Of a stretch of 60,180 nucleotides of DNA, positions 1-7,826 are shown one piece after another; the stretch's first letter is position 1, and every line of letters begins with the position of its first letter. The translations under genes were made by a program, and so were the position numbers. The stretch is from Atribacterota bacterium. GTDB taxonomy: Bacteria; Atribacterota; Phoenicimicrobiia; Phoenicimicrobiales; Stramentimicrobiaceae. The stretch lies in NCBI GenBank assembly GCA_028717805.1, contig JAQUNC010000008.1:1-60180 (forward strand), given 5' to 3'. The notes beneath the pieces are model-generated. The model did no database searches and was not told the origin of the DNA. It was given only the letters and a program-made list of their open reading frames with translations.

Positions 1-53
1 AGGCCGAAGCAGTAGCTCAGGCAGCACGTGATAGCGGGGTAGCCAGGATATAG
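1..53 (+). CDS. 3' end of a probable malic enzyme (partial)
   Basis: The reading frame beginning at base 3 encodes AEAVAQAARDSGVARI and stops at 51-53. The pattern AVA-x-AA-x-x-SGVAR-I resembles the C-terminus of bacterial NAD(P)-dependent malic enzymes (malate to pyruvate and CO2). Only 16 codons are visible, so the assignment rests on this short tail. An aspartase (aspartate to fumarate) lies 83 bases downstream, which makes a C4-dicarboxylate enzyme plausible here. The 83-base gap leaves open whether the two genes share a transcript. Confidence 0.5.
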   Translation, partial: AEAVAQAARDSGVARI

Positions 54-135
54 GGCATGTTTTTAGGAAACTGTATTAGATAAGTAATAGCAAATAAGAT
101 AAAGAAAGAATAATAAGTCAAAGGAGAGATTTAAA

Positions 136-1554
136 TTGAAAGAGTATCGTATTGAAGAGGATTTATTGGGGAAGAAAGAAGTTCCCAATGATGTTTACTA
201 TGGAGTACAAACTCTAAGAGCAATGGAAAACTTTAAATTAACTGGTTATAAGATGGACAGAGATTTTATTAAGGCATTAGGAATAGTTAAGAAAGCTGCG
301 GCAAAAGCCAATATGGAAATTGGTCTACTTGATGAAAAACGGGCTAAGGCTATTATGGATGCTACTCAAGAGGTTATTGACGGTAAACTAAATGAAGAAT
401 TTGTGCTAGATCCAATTCAGGGTGGAGCAGGAACTTCTAATAATATGAATGCCAATGAAGTAATTGCCAATAGAGCTATTGAAATATACGGAGAAGGCGA
501 AAGAGGTGATACTTCTGTTATATCATCCCTAACCCATGTAAATATGTCTCAATCTACTAATGATGCAGTTCCCACAGCCATCAAAATCGCACTACTAATA
601 AAATCACAGGCATTATTAGAAGCTACCGATAAATTAGAGAAGTCTTTTCGGACCAAAGCTAAGGAATTGGACCATGTTTTAAAAATGGGCAGAACTCATT
701 TACAGGATGCGGTTCCTATACGGTTAGGACAGGAATTTTTAGCTCATACTAATGCCGCAAAAAGGTCACGAGAAAGAATAGCTCGGTCGATAGAAGGACT
801 AAAAACAATAAATATGGGAGCAACAGCAGTAGGAACTTGCCTTAATGCTGAGCCTGAATATATTAAACTGGTAGAAAAAATACTAAGAGAAATGTCAGGG
901 TTTGATTTGCTTATAGCAGAAGATTTAGTAGATGCTACCCAAAATGCTGATGCTTATGTAGAAGCTTCGTCAGCTATTAAAGCATGGGCAGTGGTATTAT
1001 CTAAAATATGTAATGATTTAAGGTTAATGGCTTCTGGCCCACGGGCAGGTTTATATGAGATAAGGTTGCCTGAAGTTCAACCTGGCTCATCTATAATGCC
1101 AGGAAAAGTAAATCCGGTAATTCTCGAAGCAACTAATCAGGTGGTATTTCAGATCATAGGCAATGATGTTACCATTAATTTAGCCGCTGAGGCAGGTCAA
1201 TTAGAACTAAATGTAATGGAGCCAGTATTGGCATTTAATTTAATGCAGAGTTTTGATCTAATGACCAACGTCCAGAACATGCTCAGAGAAAAATGCATTG
1301 ATGGAATAATAGCTAATGAACAAAGATGCCGGGAATTTGTAGAGAGAAGTATTGGTATTATAACTGCCTTAAATCCACATATCGGGTATGAAAAAACTTG
1401 CCTGGTGGCTAGAGAGGCTTTTCTAAAGAATAAGAGCGTCAGAGAAGTGGTTTTGAAGCATAAAATAATGGATGAAGATAAGTTAAATAAGATACTAGAT
1501 CCTTATGAAATGACTAAAGTCGGTATTGCCGGAAAAGAGCTGTTAAAAAATTAA
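136..1554 (+). CDS. aspA: Aspartate ammonia-lyase (aspartase)
   Basis: Catalyses reversible deamination of L-aspartate to fumarate and ammonia in the cytoplasm. The 472-residue product has the full length of the aspartase/fumarase superfamily. Visible landmarks are the N-terminal RIEEDLLG and YYGVQTLRA-x-ENF typical of aspartases rather than fumarases, the QGGAGTSNNMNANEV segment near residues 95-110, the HVNMSQSTNDAVP segment near 134-146, and the catalytic serine-loop signature GSSIMPGKVNP near 316-326. The start is TTG at 136, chosen because AAGGAGAG lies at 121-128. The gene begins a run of co-oriented genes (ferredoxin, AOR, racemase, cyclic amidohydrolase). A class II fumarase is the alternative, but the N-terminus favours aspartase. 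Confidence 0.92.
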   Translation: MKEYRIEEDLLGKKEVPNDVYYGVQTLRAMENFKLTGYKMDRDFIKALGIVKKAAAKANMEIGLLDEKRAKAIMDATQEVIDGKLNEEFVLDPIQGGAGTSNNMNANEVIANRAIEIYGEGERGDTSVISSLTHVNMSQSTNDAVPTAIKIALLIKSQALLEATDKLEKSFRTKAKELDHVLKMGRTHLQDAVPIRLGQEFLAHTNAAKRSRERIARSIEGLKTINMGATAVGTCLNAEPEYIKLVEKILREMSGFDLLIAEDLVDATQNADAYVEASSAIKAWAVVLSKICNDLRLMASGPRAGLYEIRLPEVQPGSSIMPGKVNPVILEATNQVVFQIIGNDVTINLAAEAGQLELNVMEPVLAFNLMQSFDLMTNVQNMLREKCIDGIIANEQRCREFVERSIGIITALNPHIGYEKTCLVAREAFLKNKSVREVVLKHKIMDEDKLNKILDPYEMTKVGIAGKELLKN

Positions 1555-1596
1555 ACATTAATTATAGAATCTTGAGGCAGCAAAAAAGGGTAAAAT

Positions 1597-1836
1597 TTGA
1601 TAATAAAAAGAAATGCTAATTTGTGTTATTACTGTAAATCCTGTCAATTAGCCTGTTCATTTCATCATACCCGTACTTTTTGGCCGGAAAAAAGCAGTAT
1701 AAAAATATATCGTAATCCGGTTAGTGGTGAAGCTGAGTGGAGGATTATGTCAACTTGTGACCAATGTTCTGAGGAAGAAATCCCTCTGTGTGTTAAATAC
1801 TGTTCTTATGGGGCTCTAAGTCTATCAAATGGGTAA
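1597..1836 (+). CDS. Small two-cluster ferredoxin-like protein, AOR partner
   Basis: This 79-residue protein carries two cysteine groups. The first is C-Y-Y-C-K-S-C-Q-L-A-C near the N-terminus (C-x2-C-x2-C-x3-C). The second is spread over CDQCSEEEIPLCVKYC. That pattern suits one or two [4Fe-4S] clusters, as in the small electron-transfer subunits encoded beside aldehyde ferredoxin oxidoreductases. It sits 15 bases upstream of an AOR gene, so its likely role is to carry electrons to or from that enzyme. The start is TTG at 1597, with a purine run ending in AGGG at 1587-1590. It is shorter than typical HycB-like subunits of about 150-200 residues and ends soon after the second cysteine group. 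Confidence 0.8.
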   Translation: MIIKRNANLCYYCKSCQLACSFHHTRTFWPEKSSIKIYRNPVSGEAEWRIMSTCDQCSEEEIPLCVKYCSYGALSLSNG

Positions 1837-1851
1837 TGAGGATAAACGATT

Positions 1852-3783
1852 ATGAGTAAGAATAGAAACATTAGAGGTTGTTTAGCAGGTAAAATATTAT
1901 GGATAGACTTATCCGATAATAAAATATGGAGTGAAAATACCGAAAAGTATGCCTTAAAAACTCTAGGCGGAAGAGGAATTAATTCTCTAATTATGCTGGA
2001 AAAAATTGGAAAGAATACCAAATGGTCTGATCCAGAAAACCTTCTTTGTTTTGGTGTTGGTAGTATGGTAGGAACAATGGCTCCCGGAGCATGTCGTGTT
2101 GATATTTCAACCATTAATGTATTTAATGGAGGAAAGGGCTCAGCAAATGTGGGAGGATTTTGGGGTCCTGAGTTGAAATATGCCGGTTATGACAACCTAA
2201 TTATTATTGGTAAAGCAAAAAGTCCAGTTTATCTGTATATTAATGACAATGATATTCAGATTAGAAATGCAGAGAATTTATGGGGAAAAGATACCTTTGA
2301 AACAGAAGAACTACTACGAGCAGAAATCGGAGATAGGGATATTAAAATTGCTTCAATCGGTTCCGCTGGAGAAAATCTGGTAAGGGGTTCAGCTATTATA
2401 GTTGATACTGCAAAAGCTGCTGGCGGCTCAGGTGTAGGTTGTGTTATGGGAGATAAAAAGCTTAAGGCTATAGTGGCTCGTGGACATGGAAAAATAAATG
2501 TTGCCGAACCGGAAAAGTTTATGGCTATTGTGGCAGAATGCAACAAAAAGTGTATAAATCAAGAAAGCACTGCTCTGATGAGAAAAGCTCCCTTGAATTT
2601 TTATACAAATCCTGAATGGGAAGGTTGGAATACTAATATTGTTGCTAAAAACGGACAGGATGACCAGTGGGAATACGAAAAAAGAATCAGATTGATGAAT
2701 CTCCAAAGTGGCGTTCCCAGTATGGTAAAAAAGGTCAGGGCATGTTATCTATGTCCAACTGGATGCATGCCCTTTATGGAAATAAGCAAAGGAGAATACC
2801 AAGGAACCAGAGGAGAGGGATTTTGGATTAATACTATTATGGGGCATGCTTGCCGAGTTGATGTTTCGGAGCCGGAAGCAGTCGTAGGATCATGGATACT
2901 GACTAACAAATTAGGCTTAGATGGCGATTTTGCTGCAGCAGTAATATCATGGGCATTTGAATTATATGAGAAAGGTATTATTTCCCAAAATGATACCAAT
3001 GGATTGGAATTAAATTGGGGTAATAGTAAATCTTTTATAGAAATGCTAAAAAAACTGGCTTATAGAGAAGGATTAGGTAATTTATTAGCTGATGGGTTAA
3101 TAGAAGCAGCTAAAAATATTGGCAGAAATTCAGAAGATTATATTATACATATGAAAGGGCAGCCTTCTATAGAGCCTTTTCGGGTCCCCAAAGCATGGGC
3201 GCTGGCAGTTTCTACTTCACCAGTTGCTGGCAGACATCTCAGGGGGGCTACCATGGGGAATAAAAGATATGGGCCTAAACCACGTATTGGTAAGTTTAAT
3301 GTAATTGATTATGAAAATCAAGCTTATGGAGTTTTTTGGCAGGGGAAAACTAAAGAAATTGAAGATAATCTGGGTATATGCAATTATGTCGGAACATGGT
3401 CTGGAGCAAATTTTCTTGATATATCAGATTTTGTTCAGTTAATAAATACTGGTATGGGATTGAATGTGAATGAAAAAGATTTAATGGATTATTATGCGAC
3501 CTTGGGCAGAAATATGGAAAAGGCGTTTAATGAGCTACATACGAATATGTCTCGGGAAGATGATATGCCTCCTAAAAGATTTATGCAGGAAGAGGTAAAA
3601 TCGGGTCCATACAAAGGATTTAAAATCGATAGAAAACAATATGATAAAATGTTAGATGAATATTATGGCCTCTGGGAATGGGATATTAAAACAGGAAAAC
3701 AAACTAGATCAGTATTGGAAAAGTTAGGAATGAAAAAAATAGCTAACAGGCTTGCCCAAAAAGGAAAATTAGTGGCAAGATAG
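1852..3783 (+). CDS. aor: Aldehyde:ferredoxin oxidoreductase (tungstopterin enzyme)
   Basis: Interconverts aldehydes and carboxylic acids using ferredoxin, in the cytoplasm. The 643-residue length is usual for the family. The [4Fe-4S] ligands are visible as C298-x2-C301-x3-C305 (CYLCPTGC) and a distant C510 in the segment LGICNYVG. This is the same spacing as the four cluster ligands of Pyrococcus AOR. The N-terminal segment with GGRGINSLIML and the GGSGVGCVMGDKKLKAI block belong to the AFOR N-terminal domain that binds the pterin. The ferredoxin-like gene immediately upstream and a racemase and cyclic amidohydrolase downstream suggest that the aldehyde substrate comes from amino-acid or ureide breakdown. 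The exact substrate cannot be read from the sequence. Confidence 0.93.
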   Translation: MSKNRNIRGCLAGKILWIDLSDNKIWSENTEKYALKTLGGRGINSLIMLEKIGKNTKWSDPENLLCFGVGSMVGTMAPGACRVDISTINVFNGGKGSANVGGFWGPELKYAGYDNLIIIGKAKSPVYLYINDNDIQIRNAENLWGKDTFETEELLRAEIGDRDIKIASIGSAGENLVRGSAIIVDTAKAAGGSGVGCVMGDKKLKAIVARGHGKINVAEPEKFMAIVAECNKKCINQESTALMRKAPLNFYTNPEWEGWNTNIVAKNGQDDQWEYEKRIRLMNLQSGVPSMVKKVRACYLCPTGCMPFMEISKGEYQGTRGEGFWINTIMGHACRVDVSEPEAVVGSWILTNKLGLDGDFAAAVISWAFELYEKGIISQNDTNGLELNWGNSKSFIEMLKKLAYREGLGNLLADGLIEAAKNIGRNSEDYIIHMKGQPSIEPFRVPKAWALAVSTSPVAGRHLRGATMGNKRYGPKPRIGKFNVIDYENQAYGVFWQGKTKEIEDNLGICNYVGTWSGANFLDISDFVQLINTGMGLNVNEKDLMDYYATLGRNMEKAFNELHTNMSREDDMPPKRFMQEEVKSGPYKGFKIDRKQYDKMLDEYYGLWEWDIKTGKQTRSVLEKLGMKKIANRLAQKGKLVAR

Positions 3784-3818
3784 CTGAAATACCTATTAGT
3801 CTTATTAAGGAGGGACAC

Positions 3819-4490
3819 TTGAAGATATTGTGTATTAATCCAAATAGTTCTAGTGAGGTAACGGATGGGATTAGAAAGATCTGTGAGAAATATGCCTTGG
3901 CTGATACAAGAATTGAAGTTAAGCAAATCGAAGAAGCTCCGTTAGGAATTGAAAGTTATTTGGATGCAGCTATTGCTGAAAAATATTTATTAAAATATTT
4001 CAAGGATTGGGAAAAACAATATGATGGATTTATCATTGGCTGTCATAGCGATATAGGTATAGATCTGCTTAGAGAATTAACCAATAAACCGGTTATAGGA
4101 ATTGGCGAGGCGTCTATGCTTTATGCTTTACCTTTAGGTCACAAATTCAGCATATTATCACTAAAAAGAAAAAAAATACCCCAAAAAGAGGATTTGGTCA
4201 AAAAATATGGCTTGGAAGACCGATGCGCATCAATCCGTACTACCGGTTTAGGTGTAGTTGCAACTGAAAACGATAAAAGAGAAAAGTTACTCCAAGAAGG
4301 GATGGCGGCGGTACAAGAAGATAGAGCTGAAGTTTTAATACTGGGATGTGCTGGAATGGCAGGATTAGATAAAGAAATTGAAAAAGTTGTAGAAGTCCCT
4401 GTTATTGATGGACTAGTATGTGCTTTGATGATGATAGAGTCTTTTATTAGATATGGAGTTGGAACTAGCAAAATAGCTAAATATAGGTAA
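3819..4490 (+). CDS. Asp/Glu/hydantoin racemase family protein
   Basis: A 223-residue cofactor-independent racemase of the Asp/Glu/hydantoin group. The N-terminal MKILCINPNSS is diagnostic for the hydantoin-racemase branch. Two catalytic cysteines are visible, C75 in IIGCHSDIG and C177 in LILGCAGMAGL, which act as the acid/base pair. The start is TTG at 3819, preceded by AAGGAGGG at 3807-3814. With the cyclic amidohydrolase downstream it fits a hydantoin-like route in which the racemase supplies one enantiomer of a 5-substituted hydantoin to the ring-opening enzyme. Arylmalonate decarboxylase or maleate isomerase relatives are less likely alternatives. Confidence 0.85.
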   Translation: MKILCINPNSSSEVTDGIRKICEKYALADTRIEVKQIEEAPLGIESYLDAAIAEKYLLKYFKDWEKQYDGFIIGCHSDIGIDLLRELTNKPVIGIGEASMLYALPLGHKFSILSLKRKKIPQKEDLVKKYGLEDRCASIRTTGLGVVATENDKREKLLQEGMAAVQEDRAEVLILGCAGMAGLDKEIEKVVEVPVIDGLVCALMMIESFIRYGVGTSKIAKYR

Positions 4491-4573
4491 AATACATAAT
4501 TAACAATTTATTGAATGTTTTATTTTTAGTAAAAATAACTAGAATATATTAGTAAATCTCAGGAGGGTATATA

Positions 4574-5953
4574 ATGGACAATTATGATCTAGCGATTAAT
4601 TCCGGAAATGTATTTATCAATGACCAATTAGTAAGCTGTAGCATCGGTATTAAAGATGGAATAATTGCTGTTGTTAGTAAAAATGCTTTAAAAGCAGAAA
4701 AGGTTATTGATGCCAAGGGAAAAACAATTCTACCTGGAACAGTAGATCCGCATGTCCATATTAGAGCACCAGGTGATGAATATAGAGAAACATTTCTTTC
4801 GGGAACCAAAGAAGCTGCTTTAGGTGGGGTAACTACTGTGCTGGAAATGCCCATATCTTCTCCGCCACCTTATTCTCCGGAAATTGTGAAAAGCAGAATG
4901 GCTATTGCTGAAAAGGAAGCAGTGGTGGATATAGCCTTTTTTGGAGCTGCCGGGATTGACCAGAAAGAAAGTATTTTACCATGTTCCAAATCAGGTATAG
5001 TTGCTTTTAAAACTTTCTTACATGAAGCTCCCGAAGGGAGGGAAAAGGAATTTATTGGATTGACTGCACCTGATACAGGTGATCAGTATGAATTGATGGA
5101 GATATTAGCTGAAACTGATCTCATTACTGCTTTTCATGCCGAGAATAATGATATGATTAAGAAAAACATTGCCCGGCTCAGGAAAGAAGGAAAGACTTCT
5201 CCTATCTATCATGAGAGATCTCGTCCTCCTGTTGTAGAAATTGAAACTACTGCTAAAATATTACTTTTTGCTGAAAAGACTGGGGCAAAGGTGGAAATAG
5301 CTCATATCAGTACACCCGAGGCAGTTCAACTAGTTCAAGAAGCAAAGGAAAAAGGAGTATTAGCTATTGCGGAAACCTGTCCTCATTATCTGTTTTTGAA
5401 TGAACAGGCTTTAGTTAAGCACGGTGCTTTTGCTAAATGTAATCCACCAGTCCGTAGTGAAGCTGAACAAGAGGAGATGTGGGAATATTTAAGAGCAGGT
5501 TATTTTGATATAATTGGCAGTGATCATGCTCCCTATACTAAAGAGGAGAAAGAAAAGGGTAATGGTGACATTTTTGTACCTCCGGCTGGTTTCCCTGGAC
5601 TTTCTACCAGACTTCCCTTAATGTTTACCGCAGTTAAGGAAGATAAGCTTGATCTGGCTATGATGGTACAACTAATCTGTGAAAATCCGGCTCGTATTTT
5701 CGGATTATATCCCCAAAAAGGAGTGATAATGGTAGGCGCTGATGCAGATTTTGTTATCTTTGATGCAGATCAGAAAGGCAAAATAGACAAAGATAAAATG
5801 TTTACTAAATGCAAAGACAGCGCCATAGTCTTTGATGGATGGGAAGTTTATGGACAACCAGAACAGACTATAGTAAGAGGGGAAGTTGTTTATGAACATG
5901 GTGCTATCAAAGTTAATCCAGGATATGGGAAGATTATCAAAGTATTAAGGTAG
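4574..5953 (+). CDS. Cyclic amidohydrolase (allantoinase / dihydropyrimidinase / dihydroorotase family)
   Basis: Zn-dependent hydrolase of cyclic amides, 459 residues. Metal and catalytic residues are visible in order: H60 and H62 (DPHVH), a probable carbamylated lysine K146 in FKTFLH, H188 (AFHAEN), H244 (AHIST) and the catalytic aspartate D317 in IGSDHAPYT. The ETCPHYLFL segment is typical of the allantoinase/dihydroorotase side of the family. The start ATG follows AGGAGGG at 4561-4567. Adjacency to a hydantoin-racemase-like gene suggests a hydantoin or dihydropyrimidine substrate. No carbamoylase or pyrimidine-synthesis gene is nearby, so allantoin, hydantoin and dihydroorotate all remain possible substrates. 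Confidence 0.85.
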   Translation: MDNYDLAINSGNVFINDQLVSCSIGIKDGIIAVVSKNALKAEKVIDAKGKTILPGTVDPHVHIRAPGDEYRETFLSGTKEAALGGVTTVLEMPISSPPPYSPEIVKSRMAIAEKEAVVDIAFFGAAGIDQKESILPCSKSGIVAFKTFLHEAPEGREKEFIGLTAPDTGDQYELMEILAETDLITAFHAENNDMIKKNIARLRKEGKTSPIYHERSRPPVVEIETTAKILLFAEKTGAKVEIAHISTPEAVQLVQEAKEKGVLAIAETCPHYLFLNEQALVKHGAFAKCNPPVRSEAEQEEMWEYLRAGYFDIIGSDHAPYTKEEKEKGNGDIFVPPAGFPGLSTRLPLMFTAVKEDKLDLAMMVQLICENPARIFGLYPQKGVIMVGADADFVIFDADQKGKIDKDKMFTKCKDSAIVFDGWEVYGQPEQTIVRGEVVYEHGAIKVNPGYGKIIKVLR

Positions 5954-6004
5954 ATGAATTGTTGTCTCTTTAAAAATCATAAAGTTTAAGTTGATGAAAA
6001 CATT

Positions 6005-6066
6005 AAAAGGCTAATTTTTCTGATTTGATATATGAGCTTGAAAAATTAGCCTTTTCTGCTTTTTAA
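6005..6066 (+). terminator. Rho-independent terminator of the aspA-amidohydrolase gene run
   Basis: A perfect 16-bp inverted repeat (arms 6005-6020 and 6040-6055, arm AAAAGGCTAATTTTTC) with a 19-base loop, followed by CTGCTTTTT. It lies 51 bases after the amidohydrolase stop. The A-rich left flank would also let it work for the convergent gene at 6101-6577. Confidence 0.85.
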
Positions 6067-6100
6067 TGAAAGGAAGACTGAAAGGGTAACATTCTTTGCC

Positions 6101-6577
6101 TTAATGAATAGTGCTGTTTTGCTCACCAATTATTTTAGAAGGTTCACATTTAATTTCATAATTAAATATCTGCTTATTGGGTATATTCAGGATTTGTTCT
6201 CCCAGAGTTTCGCAGCTTTCTTTTTGGAAGTCAATTAGTTTGTTTATTTCTGGTTTTAAGGTGACCAGAAGTGTTTTGTGGTCTGATTTGAAAAGGACTC
6301 TAATTATACCAGGATTATTTTTTACTCTGATGTTTCCTTTGCCCATAGTGCAACCGGTAGATATCTGTAAACCGTCGATCAAGCAGGATGTCGGAGTACG
6401 GTATTCTAATTCTATTTCAGTTGAGAGATCAAAATATCCTTTTACTCCCAGCAAATCCAGGGCAAATAAACCCATCTTAATACCCAGATTAAGGTAGGGT
6501 CCGGAGTGACCATGTAGCTTAATGCCACGTTCAACCATAGCATTGATATTATTATAATCCACTGCTAATTTAATCAT
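6101..6577 (-). CDS. FmdE-like (formylmethanofuran dehydrogenase subunit E) domain protein
   Basis: A 158-residue protein of the FmdE domain family. Visible landmarks are H22-G-H24-S-G-P near the N-terminus (family HGH-x-GP), C65 in TSCLIDGLQ, and C76 within STGCTMGKGNI (family TGCT-x-GKGN). These His and Cys residues form the predicted metal site. It lacks the C-terminal zinc ribbon of archaeal FmdE and stands alone with no Fmd/Fwd subunits around it, so a role in methanofuran chemistry is unlikely. A NikR-type palindrome lies 72 bases upstream of its start, which points to nickel homeostasis or a nickel-responsive function. The family assignment is secure; the function is inference. Confidence 0.85.
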   Translation of the reverse strand: MIKLAVDYNNINAMVERGIKLHGHSGPYLNLGIKMGLFALDLLGVKGYFDLSTEIELEYRTPTSCLIDGLQISTGCTMGKGNIRVKNNPGIIRVLFKSDHKTLLVTLKPEINKLIDFQKESCETLGEQILNIPNKQIFNYEIKCEPSKIIGEQNSTIH

Positions 6578-7113
6578 TGATTCCTTTACGCTTTATCATT
6601 TATACACTATCATAAGTCTTCCCACGATCTGCTTCTTTTTTGGTTATTGTGTTACGAAAATATTAATTGTAACACTATCTAATATACTTAAATATTATCA
6701 TAAAGCTGAGAAATGTCAAGGAAAATAGTCATATATCATCAGCTCTTTCTTTCCAGATATCTTTTTAATAACACAATAATTATAGAAAAAATTCCGGATC
6801 AATTTGCTCAGGGAGGCCATGGGCATGAGTTTATCTGTGCAATAATTGTTGTTATTCCTGGCAGCGGTGGATGAGAATAATAATTAATTCTAGCATTTTG
6901 CCAGCATAAAAAGAAAAAATAGAATACCAATATGAGCTTGAAAATAAAAGTGGTAAGTATTTAATGTAGATGTGGAAAGGATTATGTTCCATTTTATAAA
7001 TAATATTTATCCCACAATTAATATAGTTGCAATCGAAAAATGATTGTAATAAAATAAAAATAGTTAAGTGAAGAAAAAAAATAATAAATCTAGCAAGGAA
7101 ATTAAAAAGCAAA
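6578..7113. other. Intergenic region, AT-rich, no gene recognised
   Basis: Holds the NikR-type palindrome at 6649-6675 and the divergent promoter space for the genes at 6101-6577 (minus) and 7114-7659 (plus). A less AT-rich patch at about 6797-6874 has a short open frame containing GGHGHEF and IPGSGG that I could not assign. It could be a gene remnant. Confidence 0.4.
6649..6675. promoter_or_regulatory. Candidate NikR operator (GTGTTAC-N13-GTAACAC)
   Basis: Perfect 7-bp arms GTGTTAC at 6649-6655 and GTAACAC at 6669-6675, separated by 13 bases. This matches the NikR consensus as I recall it for Desulfovibrio-type bacteria (GTGTTAC-N13/14-GTAACAC). It lies upstream of the minus-strand FmdE-like gene, where a bound repressor would block the promoter. 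Confidence 0.6.
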
Positions 7114-7659
7114 ATGCAACCCACATTATCAGAATATCTTGAAGGATTATCAAAAAGATATAAGCTGCATTATAATGTTGAAACTAACAAATTAATCTCA
7201 GGAAAGAAAATAGATATATATGCTCTTTCTGTTCTAGAGCATTACCGTCATGTTCTTACCAAAAAAATTCAAATTGACCGTTACCAGGAAAAAGAAATTA
7301 TCTTTGTCCAGGGATTTGAACAATTAGTAGATGATAGAATTATAAATGATTTTTCTCAATTTTTAATCAATATCACCCGGGAACTGGTTATCCCTTCTTT
7401 TGAGGTGATGTCTCACACAATCAATGGAATAATAATATCTGCTCAAGGTTTTTCTCCAGAGGCAATTGCTACTACTAAAAGATTCAGATATGGCAAGACC
7501 TTTGTCTTAGGAATAAAGGGCTGGTGTGATATTCGTTTATTGCTTATTGACCTTAAACACAGTTGCGTATACTGTAATCCCAAAGGTAAAGAAATTGCCT
7601 CAGTCTATAATTTTAAAAAGGAATTAGGGGGTGGTAAAAAACAATCAGTAATTAATTAA
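7114..7659 (+). CDS. Hypothetical protein, 181 residues
   Basis: I do not recognise this protein. It is a soluble, mixed-charge product without signal peptide, membrane segment or cysteine cluster. The C-terminal half has the more structured look of a small alpha/beta domain, including QGFSPEAIATTKRFRYG and LGIKGWCDIRLLLID. The ATG start at 7114 has AAGGA at 7095-7099, a slightly long spacing of 14 bases. It stands alone between an FmdE-like gene and cstA. Codon use matches the neighbours, which supports a real gene. Confidence 0.6.
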   Translation: MQPTLSEYLEGLSKRYKLHYNVETNKLISGKKIDIYALSVLEHYRHVLTKKIQIDRYQEKEIIFVQGFEQLVDDRIINDFSQFLINITRELVIPSFEVMSHTINGIIISAQGFSPEAIATTKRFRYGKTFVLGIKGWCDIRLLLIDLKHSCVYCNPKGKEIASVYNFKKELGGGKKQSVIN

Positions 7660-7700
7660 TTAATACAATCGCTTATATTATCTGTTCTTGCTCAAGTTTT

Positions 7701-7721
7701 AGGATTTAAATGTATAATCCT
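7701..7721. promoter_or_regulatory. TATAAT box inside an inverted repeat upstream of cstA
   Basis: TATAAT at 7713-7718 overlaps the inverted repeat AGGATT (7701-7706) and AATCCT (7716-7721). It lies about 110 bases before cstA. TTGCTC at 7688 would be a -35 with a long 19-base spacer. The layout suits a repressor that covers the -10 element, but it is a weak call. Confidence 0.35.
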
Positions 7722-7826
7722 ATTGTCGGGGTATCGATCTATTGCTCATTTTTCAATCATTATTTTTTATTAAAAACATTTATTAATTAATTTCTTTCTA
7801 ATCATTTTTGAAGGAGGTTTGTTCTA

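Noticed and set aside
4520-4538. 19-base palindrome TTATTTTTA-G-TAAAAATAA before the amidohydrolase gene
   Set aside because: Arms consist only of A and T in an AT-rich region, so chance is a sufficient explanation.
6797-6874. Short plus-strand open frame with GGHGHEF and IPGSGG
   Set aside because: Looked like the GGGGH motif of DHH phosphoesterases at first, but spacing and flanks do not match. Too short to call a gene.
6852-7124. Minus-strand 90-codon open frame
   Set aside because: Low-complexity hydrophobic translation with no ribosome site, overlapping an AT-rich intergenic region and the start of the plus-strand gene.
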